Shown one piece after another: positions 60,805-64,000 of a DNA stretch of 64,000 bases. Source of the stretch: Marivita sp041725935 (GTDB lineage: Bacteria > Pseudomonadota > Alphaproteobacteria > Rhodobacterales > Rhodobacteraceae); the NCBI GenBank assembly GCA_041725935.1, contig JBGRQD010000008.1, positions 1 through 64,000 of the forward strand, read 5' to 3'. Every line of letters begins with the position of its first letter. The first letter of the stretch is position 1. The notes below the pieces were generated by a model. It was not told where the DNA came from. It did not search any database and worked only from the letters and a program-made list of their open reading frames with translations. The position numbers and the translations under genes were made by a program.

Positions 60805-63378
60805 CTAGCGCCCAAAGGTCCGTGGTGCGCCTTCAGTCTGCGCGGGTTCAAGGATTACAGCAGGGAGCATCTCAGCTAACTTTTGCGCCAAGTCACTTTT
60901 GCGAAAGGGTTTGCGCAGAAAGCCGATAAGCGGGTCGAGCTGTTCTTCAGGCGCAACGCACACTTCAGAATGGCCAGAAACCAGCAGCACCGGAAGGTCC
61001 GGGCGTTCCTCGATCATCATTTCGGCCAGTTGCCGACCGCTGACCATGCCTGGCATGACAACGTCGGAGAGCAGGAGATCAAACCGTTCGCCGGCGCGGA
61101 GCCGGACAAGGGCCGTTTTGGCAAGCGGCTCGGATTCGACCTCGTATCCCAAGGACTGGACGATCATGCTGAGATATTCCCGTACTTGGTCTTCGTCATC
61201 GACCACCAGTATTCGCCCGCGTGGCGCGCATTCTTGGGCCGCAGGCTCGGTCTCGGGCTTTGCATGGTCCTTGGCCGGCCGGGTGTGACTTGGCAGCAGT
61301 AATTCGATCGTGGTTCCAATGCCCACGGCACTTTGAATGCGAACCTGCCCGCCGGACTGGTGAACGAAACCATGAACCATGCTGAGGCCCAAGCCGCTTC
61401 CTGCGCCGACAGGCTTTGTCGTAAAGTAGGGCTCGAACACGCGAGCCAGTGTTTCGGCATCCATCCCTTCACCGGTATCCGACACAACCACGCGCACATA
61501 TTCGCCAGGTTCTGGTTCATCGGGAACCGTCGACCCAGGCAATGAAACCGTGCTTGTCGCGATGCGGAGAAGGCCGCCTTTGGGCATTGCATGGCGGGCA
61601 TTCACGCATAAATTCAGCAGCGCGCTTTCGAACATTGCCCGGTCGATATGCACTGCGCCGAGGTTCTCGGCCAACTCGAGCTCAAGAGTGATCGCCGGAG
61701 TCATCGAGCGTTCGACCAGCATTTGCATGCCTTTCACGATTTCGTTCGCGTCGAAGATACCGGGCAAAAGTGGTTGTTTACGCGCAAAGGCAAGTAGGCG
61801 CTGAGTCAATTCTGCGGCGCATTCCGAGGCGATGATGATCTGCCTGGCCATGGTCGCGTTCGGTTGGTCTTCAGGCAATGTGTCGGTCAGTATTTCGGCA
61901 TTTCCGAGGATCACGGTCAGCAGGTTGTTGAAATCATGCGCGATCCCACCGGTCAGCTGGCCAACCGCGTCGAGCCTCTGCGACTGGCGAAGTTGAGCCT
62001 CGAGAGCCTTCTGCGCGGAGAGATCGATGATATTCCCGATCGCTCGAACCGGCTCGTCATTGTCATTGCGCAAAATGCTGCCCCGTTCTCGAACAGGGAC
62101 ATACTCGCCATCGGGCCTCCGAAGCCGATACTCGCCCTCCCAGGATTCGTGACCGCACCGGATCGCTTCTTCAATCCGACCACAGATTTGAGTGCGGTCA
62201 TCGGGATGAACACTGTCAACCCATGCTGTGCGTGGAACTTCATGGTTCGCGGGCGGGTCGTCAGGAAGCCAAAAGGACGCGTTATTCACCCATGTGGTGT
62301 CACTGGCGAAGTCGCGATCGAAAATGAAATCGCTCGAAGCTTGTGCCACATGGCGAAACCGGTCCTCGACGCGGCGCTCCTCGGTAACATCCCGAAAAAA
62401 GATCGTCAGCTTTTCCGGCGTCGGATGAGCGTGAACTTCGAGCCAGCTGCCCAGTTTTGCATAATACAGATCGGTCTTCTCTGAGATCTGTCGCTCGAGC
62501 ACTCGGCGATAAAGGGTATCAAAATTGCTACCCACCAAATCCGGAAGCAGTTCCCAGAAAGAAACGCCAAGAAACTCTCGACCAGAGAAAAAGAAATTGA
62601 TGGCGTTCTGGTTCGCATACGTAACTCGCCAATCCGTATCAATGGTCAACACGCTGTCCGTCGTGCTGGCCAGAACTGTCGAGAGTTCCGCCTCGCTTTC
62701 CGCAAGTTGCCTTGCAGCGCCTGCAATAGCGGCGTTGCCCCGCACCAGGGAGCGATTTTGCCAGATCGTAACCAGCAAAAGGATCAATCCGGTTGCGAAA
62801 AGGGAGCCGTTAAGCACTTTCTGCGCGGTCTGCTTGGAACGGAAATCGTCTCTGGCCTGCGTCATCGCGGTCAGGTTGTGCGCCAACGCGCGCATGCCGA
62901 CCCGATCGACAGCCTGCTTTATCGCGCCAGCCTGTTCGATGGCGCCAGCTATGGTGCCAGCCTCGCCATCGATGCCTGCTGCTTGGCGTTCATCGCGCAG
63001 GTAAAGCAACGTCTTGCCGAGGCTGTCCATGTCCGCGACCAGCGTGCTGTATTGGCCCACGAGGCGCGGCTCCTCGCCGATGAACTGGCCGAAGTCGCTG
63101 TTGCCCCAGCTCCTGATCCGGCTCAGGAGGATCTGGTGCCATAAGAACGCAGCATCGAGTCTGGGCTGGTCGTCCGACAACGCAAGCTGTGTAACGCGCA
63201 ACTCCATCTCGGCCGCTTCGCTACGGCCCTGGAAGGCTGACGTCGCCCAATCGTATTGCGTCACCCGGTCGAGGGCGGCTTGCGAAATCCCGACTGAATG
63301 GGAAAAAGCCAATGCGCCAACGAACAATAAGATGCCCGTGGCCACGGCGAACCAGCGAAAGCTCTCAACGTGTTTCAC
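60805..63378 (-). CDS. Membrane hybrid histidine kinase (PAS-PAS-HisKA-HATPase-REC)
   Basis: An 857-residue protein. TM1 lies at ~10-27, a ~160-residue periplasmic helical sensor follows, then TM2 (~192-207). Two PAS domains lie at ~230-345 and ~345-460. HisKA has QLTGGIAHDFNNLLTVILGNAE; HATPase has NLCVNARHAMPKGG, DTGEGMD and GAGSGLGLSMVHG. The C-terminal receiver (~720-845) has ILVVDDED, LLLSDVVMPGMVSG and FLRKPF. It resembles kinases with an HDFNN H-box. It starts 23 bp after a small exported protein gene, so they are cotranscribed. Confidence 0.94.
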   Translation of the reverse strand: MKHVESFRWFAVATGILLFVGALAFSHSVGISQAALDRVTQYDWATSAFQGRSEAAEMELRVTQLALSDDQPRLDAAFLWHQILLSRIRSWGNSDFGQFIGEEPRLVGQYSTLVADMDSLGKTLLYLRDERQAAGIDGEAGTIAGAIEQAGAIKQAVDRVGMRALAHNLTAMTQARDDFRSKQTAQKVLNGSLFATGLILLLVTIWQNRSLVRGNAAIAGAARQLAESEAELSTVLASTTDSVLTIDTDWRVTYANQNAINFFFSGREFLGVSFWELLPDLVGSNFDTLYRRVLERQISEKTDLYYAKLGSWLEVHAHPTPEKLTIFFRDVTEERRVEDRFRHVAQASSDFIFDRDFASDTTWVNNASFWLPDDPPANHEVPRTAWVDSVHPDDRTQICGRIEEAIRCGHESWEGEYRLRRPDGEYVPVRERGSILRNDNDEPVRAIGNIIDLSAQKALEAQLRQSQRLDAVGQLTGGIAHDFNNLLTVILGNAEILTDTLPEDQPNATMARQIIIASECAAELTQRLLAFARKQPLLPGIFDANEIVKGMQMLVERSMTPAITLELELAENLGAVHIDRAMFESALLNLCVNARHAMPKGGLLRIATSTVSLPGSTVPDEPEPGEYVRVVVSDTGEGMDAETLARVFEPYFTTKPVGAGSGLGLSMVHGFVHQSGGQVRIQSAVGIGTTIELLLPSHTRPAKDHAKPETEPAAQECAPRGRILVVDDEDQVREYLSMIVQSLGYEVESEPLAKTALVRLRAGERFDLLLSDVVMPGMVSGRQLAEMMIEERPDLPVLLVSGHSEVCVAPEEQLDPLIGFLRKPFRKSDLAQKLAEMLPAVILEPAQTEGAPRTFGR

Positions 63379-63400
63379 GACCCGATGGCGCCTTCAGTGT

Positions 63401-63880
63401 TCATTCGATAACGATGGTATGGATTTGCCAGACGGAACGGGCATAAAAGAGCGCGTTGCGGGCTTCATCTATGTCGTCGTAAGGGAAAACGATGAACAGA
63501 GGTCCTTTGTCAGCAATATCCATATAGTCGCCGTCCGTCTTGAATGCCAAGATCGCATCGAATTCGGTAAGGTCAGACAGAGGAATGTCCATGCTATAGT
63601 TGTTCAGGGCATGAACATAAGCAGTCGTGCCCTCCGCCCCGACGGTTTCGAGGAAGCGCCCCATGGGAACGCCCTCGAAGGTCTTCTGGCCGTCATGCCA
63701 AGGGGTGGTTGTCTCAATGCTGGCGCTGCCCATGGCCTCGATCTGTGCCAGCGTCAGGTTGACCTCGTCACCGGGCACGTTGCCGGTGACCACCAAGATT
63801 GTATCGCCGGCACTGCTAGGCGTTGCGAAGCAGAGAAAAAGTAAAGCCGCAACTGACGCGGTAAGAGTGCGAATAGCCAT
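63401..63880 (-). CDS. Small exported protein with molybdopterin-oxidoreductase-like fold
   Basis: About 159 residues. A signal peptide MAIRTLTASVAALLFLCFATPSSAG is followed by VNLTLAQIEAMGSASIETTTPWHDGQKTFEGVPMGRFLETVGA and YSMDIPLSDLTEFDAILAFKTDGDYM, ending RSVWQIHTIVIE. This follows the sulfite-oxidase-like domain but lacks the Mo-coordinating Cys, so it probably binds rather than oxidises a ligand. GGGAGGG lies 3 bp before ATG 63880. Its coupling to the kinase suggests a periplasmic sensing partner. Confidence 0.8.
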   Translation of the reverse strand: MAIRTLTASVAALLFLCFATPSSAGDTILVVTGNVPGDEVNLTLAQIEAMGSASIETTTPWHDGQKTFEGVPMGRFLETVGAEGTTAYVHALNNYSMDIPLSDLTEFDAILAFKTDGDYMDIADKGPLFIVFPYDDIDEARNALFYARSVWQIHTIVIE

Positions 63881-64000
63881 ATGCCCTCCCAAGGCATAGT
63901 TAACGCCATTCGATGCCACACCTGGCAGAAGTGTGATAGTTAACCAGATGGCCAGTACCCAGTCGTGTTCGCCTAGCCCAATGGCCTGATTGTTCTATCT
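63881..64000. other. Window end; promoter region of the sensor operon
   Basis: 120 bp with no gene. GTTAAC at 63899-63904 and GTTAACC near 63940 resemble single CtrA half-sites but are about 40 bp apart, not in the TTAA-N7-TTAA arrangement. Confidence 0.35.

Noticed and set aside
63899..63945. Two GTTAAC words as a CtrA site
   Set aside because: They are about 40 bp apart instead of the 7-bp spacing of a full CtrA site, and each word alone is common by chance.

Overview
The window looks like the chromosome of a marine-type Rhodobacteraceae (Roseobacter group) alphaproteobacterium. The reasons are roughly 60% GC, a flagellar cluster in the Rhodobacterales style (flgI followed by a single-domain flgJ, an SltF-like transglycosylase between fliQ and flhA, fliJ downstream of motA), an alphaproteobacterial che operon with a STAS protein and cheD, and a right half rich in ABC uptake systems.

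Left third (1-24.3 kb): flagellum. It runs from the 3' end of fliK through flgD, then leftward flgF-flgG-flgA-flgH-fliL, rightward (TPR-like unknown)-flgE-flgK-flgL, flgI-flgJ-(flgN-like), leftward flgB-flgC-fliE-fliQ-sltF-flhA-fliR-flhB, rightward fliI, and leftward motA-fliJ. Two uncharacterised proteins follow. Rod, hook, junction proteins, P/L rings, export gate, export ATPase and one stator gene are present. The MS-ring/C-ring genes, motB and flagellin must lie outside the window.

Chemotaxis (24.3-35.6 kb): one tightly overlapping leftward operon, STAS-cheY-cheA-cheW-cheR-cheY-(112 aa DxxxQ protein)-mcp-cheB-cheD, with a divergent Aer-like PAS protein and a GAF protein beside it. The nonanucleotide TTGCGAAAA (or its complement) occurs ten times by eye, all between genes, mostly in front of flagellar and chemotaxis transcription units. 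It is the most striking unexplained signal here.

Right half (35.6-64 kb): accessory metabolism. It holds exoD, a DegS-like protease, a LysR-controlled dipeptide-type ABC importer fused by overlaps to an N-formylglutamate amidohydrolase and an aspartoacylase-family hydrolase, and a GntR/FadR-controlled operon (FAH-type hydrolase, NMT1/Tau-like ABC importer, Ldh2-family dehydrogenase) with a clear palindromic operator. Next come a luciferase-like monooxygenase, a zinc metallopeptidase, and a decaying locus with an ATP-grasp ligase (apparently ATC-initiated), the wreck of a Na+/Ca2+ exchanger and a second aspartoacylase-family enzyme. An IS30-family element follows, then a hybrid histidine kinase paired with a small secreted molybdopterin-oxidoreductase-fold protein. 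No tRNA, rRNA or CRISPR was seen.
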